From contig CALAQT010000246.1 in assembly GCA_937888775.1 (NCBI GenBank), positions 1-19,125 on the forward strand: a stretch of 19,125 nucleotides of DNA, written 5' to 3'. Within the stretch, counting starts at the first letter, position 1, and each line of letters starts with the position of its first letter. A program made the translations under genes and the position numbers. Below the pieces are notes generated by a model that was not told the origin of the DNA, did no database searches, and saw only the letters and a list, made by a program, of their open reading frames with translations. The DNA is from an uncultured Actinomycetes bacterium (GTDB lineage: Bacteria > Actinomycetota > Thermoleophilia > Solirubrobacterales > Solirubrobacteraceae). Below, one piece after another: positions 1 to 6,734 of this stretch.

Positions 1-624
1 GGACGTTTCCGCGCCCCCGCCTGCCGGGGGCGCGGTCATTACTGCACGCTCGGGGCTCTCCGACGTGTTGATTTCTGCGGCGGTCGCCGGGCCTCCGTCG
101 CCGGAGTCGCCTGCCGTGCCGTTGCCGACGTAGGTGCTGATGGTTCCGTCGGCGGCCACCTTGCGGACGACGTTGTTGTCCATGTCGGAGATGTAGAGGG
201 CGCCGTCAGGCGCGAGCGTGACGCCCGTGGGATCGTTGAGCTCGGCCTGGACGGCAGGCCCTCCGTCGCCGATATAGCCTCGCGTTCCGTTGCCAGCGAC
301 GGTCGAGATGACGCCGTCCGGGGAGACTGTGCGAATGCGGTTGTTGGCAGCGTCGACGATGTAGAGGCGTCCGTCGGGGGCGACGGCCACGCCCTGCAGG
401 TCGTTTACCGAGGCGTTGACGGCCGGGGCGCCGTCGCCGCCGAAACCTGAGCCCAGCCCGTTGCCGACGACGGTGCTGATGATGTCAGACGGCGTGTCGG
501 CGTTGGCCGCCGGCGCGAGGCATGCCGCCGCCAGCAGCCAAAGGACGCTGAGCCGCAGCAGTGCGAACGCTCGGCCGCGTGCCGCGGCCCGCGCCTGAAG
601 TTGCCGTGTCTTCGCTCGCGCCAT
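1..624 (-). CDS. Secreted NHL-repeat (beta-propeller) protein, partial at left edge
   Basis: Starts with ATG at 624-622, preceded by a GAGGTG ribosome binding site 6 bases away. The first ~43 residues are a signal peptide: basic start, hydrophobic LSVLWLLAAACLAPAA, then a likely ANA|D cleavage. The secreted part holds at least two NHL/SMP-30-like units with the recurring pattern I-S-T-V-x-G-N-G, G-D-G-G-P-A, G-V-A-x-A-P-D-G-x-L-Y-I-x-D and N-N-x-[IV]-R. Such repeats build a propeller on the outside of the cell; partner or ligand cannot be told. The third unit breaks off after GDGGPATAAEIN and the open frame then runs to base 1 through a perfect hairpin (9-35). Reading one base over gives a TAA at 41-39 directly before that hairpin, so the true end may be there after a frameshift. 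Family call is solid; the end is uncertain. Confidence 0.8.
   Translation of the reverse strand, partial: MARAKTRQLQARAAARGRAFALLRLSVLWLLAAACLAPAANADTPSDIISTVVGNGLGSGFGGDGAPAVNASVNDLQGVAVAPDGRLYIVDAANNRIRTVSPDGVISTVAGNGTRGYIGDGGPAVQAELNDPTGVTLAPDGALYISDMDNNVVRKVAADGTISTYVGNGTAGDSGDGGPATAAEINTSESPERAVMTAPPAGGGAETS
9..35 (-). terminator. Perfect GC hairpin, possible terminator of the NHL gene
   Basis: Arms CCGCGCCCCCG (9-19) and CGGGGGCGCGG (25-35) pair perfectly over 11 bp with a 5-base loop. It follows a TAA (41-39) that is in frame only if the NHL gene has a one-base shift near the CCCC run at about 54-57. No T-tract follows, so if it terminates transcription it is a stem-only terminator. 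Because the unshifted frame reads through it, it could also be a coding GC tract. Confidence 0.35.
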
Positions 625-1086
625 GTCGCTCACCTCAGTCATCGGCCGAAATCGCGCTGGCATGAAGCGCTTGGCCGGTGCTGCGCAGCTTCAAGCCGGA
701 GAGCGGACCGATTGCGCGCGGCTTGCCATGAGCGACGGGGTAGGCGCGGGACGCGCGTCTGACCGGACGTTCCCCCTGGAGCGGGGACGACTCGGTCCGC
801 CGCTTAGAGCGCTTATCGAAAGCTCAGAGCAGCCGGCCTCAGATGCCCTGCAGCTCCGGCAAGGAAGCCCTTGCTCGGGTTGCCTCCGTTAATCCACGCT
901 TGGCCGAGGTGGTGTCGTGGCCAAGGCCGAACATTTGGAGTTAGAGCGCATAGCCTTGTCTACTCAGGCTCAGCGGGTTAGCACTTGGTGGCATCGCCCA
1001 AACGCCACGCGTGGTTGGTGGAAATCATCGTAACGATGAGCCTTGGGGGAGGTGTACGATGAAGTCTGCCTAGCCTCAATCCTTGG
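625..1086. other. Intergenic region between divergent NHL and exporter genes
   Basis: No convincing gene is seen in these 462 bases. Items of note are a short hairpin GCAAGG-AAGC-CCTTGC (859-874), an inverted repeat CTTGGCC/GGCCAAG (899-905 and 919-925), a 10-bp palindrome CCACGCGTGG (1005-1014), an inverted repeat TCATCG-TAA-CGATGA (1025-1039), and a strong GGGGGAGG sequence before a four-codon frame MKSA (1059-1073). These suggest a structured leader or operator region for the exporter at 1087, but no known riboswitch class was recognised. Confidence 0.5.
1025..1039. promoter_or_regulatory. Inverted repeat, candidate operator upstream of the split exporter
   Basis: TCATCG (1025-1030), spacer TAA, CGATGA (1034-1039): perfect 6-bp arms, 47 bases before the exporter ATG. 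TetR-type repressors of DHA2 pumps often bind such palindromes, but no regulator gene lies beside this exporter copy, and the same repeat was not found before the second copy at 14973. Inference only. Confidence 0.35.
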
Positions 1087-1752
1087 ATGGCTAGCTCGTC
1101 GCTTCAACCGCGGAGTTTGGGCGCTCGGCGCTGGTGGGCGCTCGGCGCGGTAAGCCTGGCTGTTCTGGCGGTCGGTCTTGACGGCACGGTCCTTAGCGTG
1201 GCGCTACCCACCCTTGCCGCGAAGTTGCACGCATCGGAGTCTGACCTGCAGTGGTTTTCCTCGGGTTACCTGTTGGTGCTGGCGGCGGCGATGTTGCCGG
1301 CCGGGCTGCTCGGCGACCGCTCCGGCCGCAAACGGGTGATGCTGCTCGCCCTGGCGCTGTTTGCGGTGGGCTCGGCGGCGTGCGCCGCAGCGCCGTCGAG
1401 CGCGTGGTTCATCGTCGCTCGGGCGCTGCTCGGCCTTGCCGGGGCGGGGGTGATCGTGATGGCTTTGTCCGCCCTGACGGTGCTGTTCAGCGAACAGGAG
1501 CGACCGAAGGCGGTTGGGATCTGGGCGGCTGTGAATTTCCTCGCGCTCCCGATCGGGCCGATCCTCGGCGGCTGGCTGTTGACGCACTTCTGGTGGGGTT
1601 GGGTGTTCCTAATGAACGTTCCTGTCGCCGTGATCGGGATGATCGCGGTGCGCGTGCTCGTGCCGGAGTCGCGGGCGCCGCGGCGTCCTGGGCTGGACCC
1701 GGTCGGGGTCGCCTCGTCCGTCGTCGGCCTGGTCGCACTGACTTACGGATGA
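1087..1752 (+). CDS. DHA2-family MFS exporter, N-terminal half (frameshifted gene)
   Basis: The 221 residues carry the front of a 14-helix drug:H+ antiporter-2 pump: the LDGTVLSVALPTLA helix-1 motif, motif A (GLLGDRSGRKRV), motif C (GPILGGWLLTH) and about six membrane helices. The intact paralogue at 13402-14973 is almost the same, with 33 identical residues from GARRWW to PTLA. This copy stops after LTYG at a TGA (1750-1752), where the paralogue continues into LIEAGQ. The next frame resumes as MIEAGQPGW from an ATG at 1749, so one base has been lost relative to the paralogue. Stop and restart overlap as ATGA, so coupled translation of two half-proteins is formally possible. The ATG at 1087 is preferred by alignment to the paralogue; no ribosome site is close to it. 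Confidence 0.85.
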   Translation: MASSSLQPRSLGARRWWALGAVSLAVLAVGLDGTVLSVALPTLAAKLHASESDLQWFSSGYLLVLAAAMLPAGLLGDRSGRKRVMLLALALFAVGSAACAAAPSSAWFIVARALLGLAGAGVIVMALSALTVLFSEQERPKAVGIWAAVNFLALPIGPILGGWLLTHFWWGWVFLMNVPVAVIGMIAVRVLVPESRAPRRPGLDPVGVASSVVGLVALTYG

Positions 1753-2657
1753 TCGAAGCCGGGCAGCCCGGCTGGAGCGCCGCCGGTGCACTGCTTCCCA
1801 TGTTCGCCGGGGTGGCGGCGCTGGCTGGGTTCTATGGTTGGGAACGCCGGCTCACCCGACGCCACGGCCAAGCGCTGGTCGACCTGACGCTGTTTCGCTC
1901 GCGCTCGTTCACCTGGGGGGTGATTCTGGCCGCGATCGCACTGCTGGCGATGATTGGCGTGCTGTTCACGATGCCCCAATACTTCCAGGGAGTGCTCGGA
2001 ACCGACGCGATGGGCTCCGGTCTGAGGCTCGTGCCCCTGATCGCCGGGCTTGTCGTCGGCGCCGTGCCCGCCGACCAACTGGGACGCCGATTAGGAGCGA
2101 AGGTCACGGTCGCCCTGGGGTTCGCCGTGCTCACCGGGGGTTTGATTATCGGAACCAGCACCAGCGTCGGCGCCAGCGGAGCATTCGTCGCGGCCTGGAT
2201 GGCGGTTGTCGGCGCGGGGATGGGGCTCACGCTGGCGACTGCGTCCTCCGCCGCGCTGTCTGAGCTCTCGGAAGAGCGCAGCGGTGTCGGCTCAGCGGTG
2301 CTGCAGGCAGTCCAGAAGATCGGCGGCCCGTTCGGCACGGCGATCCTTGGCAGCGTCCTCAGCTCCGCCTATCTCGCTCGCTTGGACCTCTCCGGCATAC
2401 CAGCAGCCGCAACGCCGGTCGTTCGCCAGAGCATCTTCGGTGGGGTCGCGATCGCTCATCAGGTCCACTCGCTCGCGCTGCTTGACTCAGTCCGGCTGGC
2501 GTTCGTGCACGGGATGGACCTTGCGCTGCTCGTATCAGCCGGGTTCGCTTCGGCGGGCGTCGTTCTCGCCCTAGTCTTCCTCCCGCGCGCCAACGCCTTG
2601 AGAGAGGCCAACCGCGGACCGTCCGAAACGCCCGTCGCCGTTGTCCTCAACACCTGA
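1749..2657 (+). CDS. DHA2-family MFS exporter, C-terminal half (frameshifted gene)
   Basis: From the ATG at 1749 the frame codes about 302 residues matching the back half of the paralogous exporter: MIEAGQPGW, then helix-rich segments such as FTWGVILAAIALLAMIGVLFTMP, QYFQGVLGT, GSGLRLVPLIAGL and SELSEERSGVGSAVLQ, ending in a short polar tail. The open frame extends further upstream to about 1251, but that part is only a shadow of the N-terminal half. Together with 1087-1752 it would form one ~523-residue pump that expels a hydrophobic toxic compound across the membrane using the proton gradient. Either this is a pseudogene, a sequencing error, or a split transporter. Substrate unknown. Confidence 0.85.
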   Translation: MIEAGQPGWSAAGALLPMFAGVAALAGFYGWERRLTRRHGQALVDLTLFRSRSFTWGVILAAIALLAMIGVLFTMPQYFQGVLGTDAMGSGLRLVPLIAGLVVGAVPADQLGRRLGAKVTVALGFAVLTGGLIIGTSTSVGASGAFVAAWMAVVGAGMGLTLATASSAALSELSEERSGVGSAVLQAVQKIGGPFGTAILGSVLSSAYLARLDLSGIPAAATPVVRQSIFGGVAIAHQVHSLALLDSVRLAFVHGMDLALLVSAGFASAGVVLALVFLPRANALREANRGPSETPVAVVLNT

Positions 2658-2793
2658 GCGACCACCGATCGGGCTGCACGTCCGCAAACAGAGACCGAGC
2701 GGCGTGTCGCAGCCGCCGCTCGCGCGTGCCGCACCGCGATATGGTGGTGGCGGCTTGCGCCAAGATTGAAACTAGGTTCATCGGAGGTAATTC

Positions 2794-3039
2794 ATGGCCC
2801 TGTTCAGTCGCCGTGCCCGTAACGCCGTCGCTCCTACCGTCAGCGCGCTGGAGACAGCTACCGAGATCTTTGATCCGAATGCCGCCGGAGCGGGATTCAT
2901 CGTTGGCGGCGCGATCAGCGGCCCGCTTCAGTCCGCCCTCAGGGCGGGGGGCGGGCAAACCGGGGAGCCGACGTCTCCCGAGCGGGCCGAGCGAGCCGCT
3001 CGTCGCGCGGCCCGGCGCACCCAGCGTCGCGACCGTTAG
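2794..3039 (+). CDS. Small hypothetical protein, 81 residues
   Basis: A GGAGG ribosome binding site sits 6 bases before the ATG (2794), which makes this a credible gene despite its size. The product starts MALFSRRARNAV, has a Gly/Ala-rich weakly hydrophobic stretch (AAGAGFIVGGAISGPL, about residues 30-45) and a basic Arg/Ala-rich tail ending TQRRDR. No family was recognised. It is 136 bases downstream of the split exporter on the same strand, and a hairpin follows it. It might be a small membrane-associated or nucleic-acid-touching protein, but nothing proves this. Confidence 0.6.
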   Translation: MALFSRRARNAVAPTVSALETATEIFDPNAAGAGFIVGGAISGPLQSALRAGGGQTGEPTSPERAERAARRAARRTQRRDR

Positions 3040-3046
3040 CCCCGGG

Positions 3047-3074
3047 GCTTGGGGCTGCCCGCTAAAGCCCAAGC
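3047..3074 (+). terminator. Hairpin after the 81-residue gene
   Basis: GCTTGGG (3047-3053) can pair with CCCAAGC (3068-3074) over a 14-base loop; it overlaps a 12-bp palindrome AGCCCCGGGGCT (3038-3049). It begins just after the stop codon, between this gene and the end of the minus-strand membrane-protein gene. There is no T-run, so its role as terminator is tentative. Confidence 0.35.
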
Positions 3075-3185
3075 GGCGACTACGGTGTGGAGAGTGCCCA
3101 AGCCGCCGTATTCAGGCGCCGAGCCTCGCCCGCTTGACCGCGATAGGACAGGCGGGGCGGACGCTTCGGACGTGGACGACGGTGC

Positions 3186-3835
3186 TCATCCGGCTGGCCA
3201 GGGATCGAGGGACGGCTGTTCAGGCGCAGCTGGAGCCTTCGCGTACCGCTGCTGCCACCGGCGCAGCAGCGCGGCAAGGTCATCGGCGCTCATCGGGAAG
3301 CCCGCCGAGGTCGGAATCTCGACGATGCCACGAAGCTTGACGTCCGACTTCACAACATCCTTTAGATCACCTACGCCCGCCGGGCCCTCCGCCACAAGCA
3401 GGACACGCAAAAGACGAGCTTGACGATCGGCGACCACCAGCGGCTCTCCCCCGCGTGCAGGAGGCGTCTGGGGGTCCCGTGCACGAGCTTGTCGGGATCG
3501 CGGACGTTGACGCACACGGACTTCAGTTTCGCTCCGCCCAACTCGCGCTTGGTGATTGAGATGTCAGTGATCTCGGACCACGGGACGAATAGCGAGCGCA
3601 CGCCGCACTGCTCCAAGCCTTGCGGTCCGATCCGCACCAGGCTGCGAGGTCGGACAACGCCAGGGGCGAATAGGGCAACTCCGAGAACTGCCAAAACGAG
3701 ACCCACCCAGCCAATCAGCGGGTCATCCATCAGCTCCAAGAGTCCGCCGAATCCGAACAGCACGAGCGTGATGATCAACCACTTGAGGGCGCTGCGGCGT
3801 GACTGTCTGAGGACAACCCCTTCCCCGTGGTCCAT
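3186..3835 (-). pseudogene. PH-like two-helix membrane protein (STM3941-type), apparent frameshift near C-terminus
   Basis: From ATG 3835-3833 the frame gives MDHGEGVVLRQSRRSALKW, two membrane helices (about residues 19-37 and 41-60), then a PH-domain-like part: RSLVRIGPQGLEQCG, LFVPWSEITDISI, KSVCVNVRDPDKLV. This order (paired helices, then a small beta domain with a W-x-E-I strand) is that of the STM3941/YdbT-like bacterial PH proteins, whose cellular role is poorly known. In the starting frame the protein ends at 3371 with an Arg-rich tail unlike the family. A neighbouring frame continues with GIVEIPTSAGFPMSADDLAA down to a TGA at 3188-3186, which looks like the normal family ending (a strand and then a helix that starts MSADDL). 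I therefore infer a single-base shift somewhere between about 3480 and 3380. If there is none, the gene is simply 3371-3835. Confidence 0.6.
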
Positions 3836-4019
3836 GCGCGAATCATTGCGCCGGAAGCGGCGCTTGTCCAGCTACGCGGCCTCGCCCGCGGGCGCACAAC
3901 TGTGCATAACGCTTCGGTTACATACAGCAGTTGTCGCAGTGCCCTCCGACGGCAGCGTGCGGACCGAGCCGTCGATTGCGCTGAATTTGGAAATGAAATC
4001 CCAGAGAGAGAGGACGCTC
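3836..4019. promoter_or_regulatory. Divergent promoter region between PH-like gene and lipase
   Basis: A 184-base gap between divergent starts. It contains an inverted repeat ACAACTG (3896-3902) / CAGTTGT (3928-3934), a palindrome GCCCGCGGGC near 3883-3893, and the lipase ribosome site AGAGG 6 bases before ATG 4020. No clear -35/-10 pair was identified. Confidence 0.4.
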
Positions 4020-5026
4020 ATGCTCGCCAAGGTCACTCAACCCCGAAGGAGAAGGCGGGTCGGCGTCGTTCTTGGTGGCGTCGCAACGCTCGTCGCTCTG
4101 ATCGCAGCGCCATCTGCGGTGCCAAGGAGCCGCCGATCACGGTTCACACTGCGCTGCTGAGCGCTGCGTTTCATTGCCATGGCTCGCTGCGGAACGCAAC
4201 CAAGGAGCCGATCCTGCTCGTGACCGGGACCGGTGCCACTGGCGAGCAGACATACGCGTTCGGCAAGGGCGCCTTCGATGCGTTGGGCCACCCGGTCTGT
4301 GACGTGAACTTCCCCCACTACGAAACGGCCGATATACAGGTCTCGGTCCAGTATCTCGTCTACGCCATCCGCCGGGAATCCAAGCTGTCCGGTCGCGAGA
4401 TTGCCGTGTTCGGCATCAGCCAGGGCGGTCTGTTGCCAAGATTCGCGCTGACCTACTGGCCGGATCTTCGCACCAAGGTGACCGATGTCCTCGCCGCAGC
4501 CGGCACCGAGCACGGAACGACAGTGCCTCCGTTTGCGAACGGCCGGCGGTGCTCAGCCAGCCGCCCGTGCGCGCCGGCCATCTGGCAGCAACAGGCAGGC
4601 TCCCACCTCCTCAACGCCCTCAACGCGCAGCCGGTTGAAGCGCCAGGTCCGACCTCCTGGACCACTGTACGGTCAGCGACCGACGAGGTGGTTCAGCCGC
4701 AGACTGGCAAACACCCCACCTCAGCGCTCGCGGGAGCAAGCAACATCCTGATCCAGAACATCTGCCCGGGGCGGAACGTAAGCCACATCGGAACGGCCGT
4801 CGACTCGGTCACGTTCGCAGCGTTCGTCGACGCGATCACCCACAACGGCCCGGCAAAGATCTCGCGCCTGCCGAAGAACGTCTGCTCCCACCCATACGCA
4901 CCAGGCCTTGACGTGGCCACAACCACCGCCTTGTTGGCCGGGTCAAGTGCGCTGATCGGTAGCCAGGAGAAGAACGTGCCGACCGTGAGAGCCGAGCCAA
5001 AGGTCTTGAGCTACTTCCTCAGGTGA
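4020..5026 (+). pseudogene. Secreted CalB-type lipase / alpha-beta hydrolase with frameshift after the signal peptide
   Basis: An AGAGG site precedes ATG 4020. The first frame encodes a textbook signal peptide: MLAKVTQPRRRRR, then VGVVLGGVATLVALIAAPSAV. It then runs into a stop at 4160, whereas the frame one base over, from about 4121, encodes KEPPITVHTALLSA and the whole catalytic domain to TGA 5026. The domain matches Candida antarctica lipase B: oxyanion segment LLVTGTGATGEQ, nucleophile elbow GISQGG (Ser codon 4418-4420), SATDEVVQPQ (catalytic Asp codon 4682-4684) and NVSHIG (His codon 4784-4786), with CalB-like text around each. The reaction would be hydrolysis of ester bonds in lipids outside the cell. 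One base appears lost near 4119-4121, uncoupling export from catalysis. The catalytic frame is open upstream to 3827, but that extension has no signal sequence and looks non-coding. Confidence 0.8.
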
Positions 5027-5203
5027 ACCGAGGGCTGGCCCGCCCAGGTCGGTTCGGACTCCATCCGGGTCAGAGCTCGGGCGACTCCTCCTGCTGGGTT
5101 CGACGGCTCGTGCTGGGCGCCGGAGGTCAAGCGGCGGATCGACACGCTGTAGTCTCGGATCGCCCGGGAACACGCCCTGTAAGAGATGATTTCCGGGTGT
5201 GAG

Positions 5204-5217
5204 CGAACGGCCGTTCG
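5204..5217. promoter_or_regulatory. 14-bp perfect palindrome, candidate operator of the PRC-barrel gene
   Basis: CGAACGGCCGTTCG reads the same on both strands and lies 36 bases before the GTG start at 5254. The form AACG-NN-CGTT resembles LacI-family operators (family knowledge). The half-site CGAACG/CGTTCG also appears, spaced by 9, at the Dha operon start (12657-12677). Binding is inferred only. Confidence 0.4.
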
Positions 5218-5253
5218 AAAGTTGGAAGAGCAGAGAGGCGAGAGGCAACATCG

Positions 5254-5943
5254 GTGAGCGAAACTACGGAGTTCATCATTGGAAGCGAAGTTGCTTGTAG
5301 CGACGGCGTCTGCGGGGAACTCAGGCGCGTGGTCATCGATCCCGTCGCCCGCGCGATCACCCACCTTGTGGTCGAGCCAAGACATCGGCGAGACAAGGGT
5401 CATCTGGTCCCGATCGAGCTCGTGACATCGACCGCGGAGGAGATCCGGCTGCGCTGCACCAAGGCCCAGTTCGACGTACTCGAGGATGCAGAAGAGACCC
5501 AGCTCCTGCCCGGAGCGAGCGGAGACTGGGGCTACGAGCCAGACCAGATGCTCTCGTTGCCCTACTTCCGGCTTGGCGGCAGCGGCATGGGCATCGGCAC
5601 GGGCGCCACGGGCATGGGCGCCATGGGCATGGGCGCCACGGGCATCCGTGCTCGTCCCCAGGCGGTCACCACTGATCGCGTACCCGCGGGTGAAGTCGAG
5701 GTCCACCGCGGCGAGCACGTACATGCCACCGATGGGGCCATCGGGCGCGTTCAGGGACTCGTCATCGACCCCAGCGATCATCACGTGACACACGTCCTGC
5801 TCGACGAGGGCCACCTATGGGGCCAGAAGACGGTAGCCATCCCGATCGGCGCTGTGACACATGTCGACGGCGGCGTCCGGCTCAAGCTCACGAAGGACGA
5901 GGTGCGGGACCTGCCACCGGTCGAGCTCGACAACCCCGCGTGA
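5254..5943 (+). CDS. Two-PRC-barrel-domain protein with Gly-Met hinge
   Basis: A GTG start at 5254 follows an AGAGG site 8 bases upstream. Residues about 6-75 form the first PRC barrel (FIIGSEVACSDGVCGELRRVVIDP, ITHLVVEP, HLVPIELV). Residues about 148-220 form the second (VHRGEHVHATDGAIGRVQGLVIDP, VTHVLLDEG, VAIPIGAVTHVDGGVRLKL). Between them, residues 111-131 are a low-complexity chain of Gly-Met, Gly-Ala and Gly-Thr. PRC barrels are small beta barrels that serve as adaptor or RNA/pigment-complex domains (RimM, photosynthetic reaction centre H subunit); in actinobacteria and halotolerant bacteria tandem forms are common in stress-related proteins of unknown role. No signal peptide or membrane helix is seen, so it is probably cytoplasmic. 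Intact, in contrast to its neighbours. Exact function unknown. Confidence 0.85.
   Translation: MSETTEFIIGSEVACSDGVCGELRRVVIDPVARAITHLVVEPRHRRDKGHLVPIELVTSTAEEIRLRCTKAQFDVLEDAEETQLLPGASGDWGYEPDQMLSLPYFRLGGSGMGIGTGATGMGAMGMGATGIRARPQAVTTDRVPAGEVEVHRGEHVHATDGAIGRVQGLVIDPSDHHVTHVLLDEGHLWGQKTVAIPIGAVTHVDGGVRLKLTKDEVRDLPPVELDNPA
5584..5646 (+). repeat. Tandem GGCATG/GGCGCCACG repeat coding the Gly-Met hinge
   Basis: The 63 bases are built almost only from GGCATG, GGCATC, GGCACG and GGCGCCA[CT]G units, a nested short-period repeat inside the PRC-barrel gene. It keeps the reading frame (units of 6 and 9), so length changes by slippage would alter hinge length without breaking the gene. Confidence 0.8.
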
Positions 5944-6016
5944 TTTGAGGAGCGCCCGCGGGGCCGCTCGTTCTGGGCGAAGGCAGGAGGGAACAGCCAG
6001 CTCCAGGATTGGCGGG

Positions 6017-6222
6017 TCAGACGTTGAGGCCAGCTCGTCGTAGCTCGGCGCGGGCGTTTTCCAGCGCGCGGTGACCGTGCGCGGAGTAGCCCACCACGAC
6101 CATGGTGTGACCGTCGGGTGACAGACATTCGAGTGCTTGCGCTCGCGCTCGATGCGCCATCCCTGGCGCACAGCTTGGGCGAGCAGCTCCGACAGGGCCT
6201 TGTCGCGCACGAATCGTGTCAT
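6017..6222 (-). pseudogene. HicA-like small protein, frameshifted
   Basis: From ATG 6222-6220 the frame gives MTRFVRDKALSELLAQAVRQGWRIERERK and then becomes meaningless. The frame one base over continues LECLSPDGHTMVVVGYSAHG and HRALENARAELRRAGLNV to TGA 6019-6017. Joined, this makes a ~68-residue protein with the order helix, GW-x-[IV]-E strand, PDG turn, and a C-terminal helix LRRAGL, as in HicA-type double-stranded-RNA-binding-fold toxins and their actinobacterial relatives. A base is missing around 6135-6140, exactly where these proteins usually have the G-H of the functional histidine. No HicB-like antitoxin gene is next to it. HicA relation is inferred from pattern only; it may instead be a solitary domain of unknown role. 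Confidence 0.5.
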
Positions 6223-6725
6223 CGCGCATAACGCTACCTGGGCGACGTCGCCGGCTTCTAAGCCGGGCGGAGACGGTCGTGGCGCTCGCGCCGGCCGGCG
6301 GATGGGCGAGGGGAGACTCCTACGACGACCTGCTCCGCTCACAACGGACACTGCACGACTCGGCGAAAGTCGCCGCACCGCATGCTGAGACGATGCTGGC
6401 CACTCCGCAAGGGCGGCGGCGCGCGACACAGCTCATCACCACCAACTTCGAGCACATCCCGATCGAGCTGCTCGCCCACCAGCTGCTCGGCATCGCGAGC
6501 TGCCGGGCAGCCGAACCGCTGATTGAGCACGCGCTGCGCGAGGGATGGAGTCTGGATGCCGATAAGATCACCTGCCCGGTGCGGATCGTGTGGGGCACCG
6601 AGGACAAGCTCCTGCCATGGCCCCAGGCCGCCGCCCGCTACCGCAACGATTGGCTGCCGCAACGGCGAGCACGGCCCGCTTGGCCAGACCGCCTCACGTG
6701 TGACGGATGGCGGGCGGGGGCGTAG
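6216..6725 (+). pseudogene. Alpha/beta-hydrolase remnant lacking both ends
   Basis: An open frame begins with GTG 6216, but recognisable protein starts only at about 6265 with AETVVALAPAGGWARGDSYDD, the segment that normally follows the nucleophile elbow of an alpha/beta hydrolase. It continues through the cap region (TNFEHIPIELLAHQLLG) to ITCPVRIVWGTEDKLLPWP, which carries the acid Asp of the triad. After YRNDWLP the text changes to Arg-rich sequence with no catalytic His segment. So the N-terminal half with G-x-S-x-G and the C-terminal His are both missing, and the piece cannot be an active hydrolase. Its beginning overlaps the start of the HicA-like gene on the other strand. Best read as a decayed fragment. 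Confidence 0.65.
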
Positions 6726-6728
6726 GTT
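6723..6728 (+). promoter_or_regulatory. -10-like box TAGGTT for a leaderless serpin start
   Basis: TAGGTT fits TANNNT and ends 6 bases before ATG 6735, the spacing of leaderless actinobacterial transcripts. It reuses the TAG stop of the hydrolase remnant. No good ribosome site lies immediately before the ATG. No clear -35 seen. Confidence 0.4.
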
Positions 6729-6734
6729 GTATGT

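Noticed and set aside
623..892. Open frame of 89 codons upstream of the split exporter
   Set aside because: No ribosome site, no recognisable family, Arg/Gly/Leu-rich text usual for random frames in GC-rich DNA.
820..1060. Possible riboswitch or tRNA in the hairpin-rich gap
   Set aside because: No cloverleaf and no conserved core of a known riboswitch class could be recognised; only simple inverted repeats.
1251..1748. Upstream extension of the C-terminal exporter frame
   Set aside because: Out of frame with the conserved N-terminal exporter half; Arg-rich meaningless text until MIEAGQ.
3827..4120. Upstream extension of the lipase catalytic frame
   Set aside because: No signal peptide and no similarity, whereas another frame in the same stretch encodes a clear signal peptide behind a ribosome site.
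5011..5814. Long minus-strand frame (267 codons) opposite the PRC-barrel gene
   Set aside because: It mirrors the codon pattern of the PRC gene, contains His/Ala runs from the Gly-Met repeat, and has no family features.
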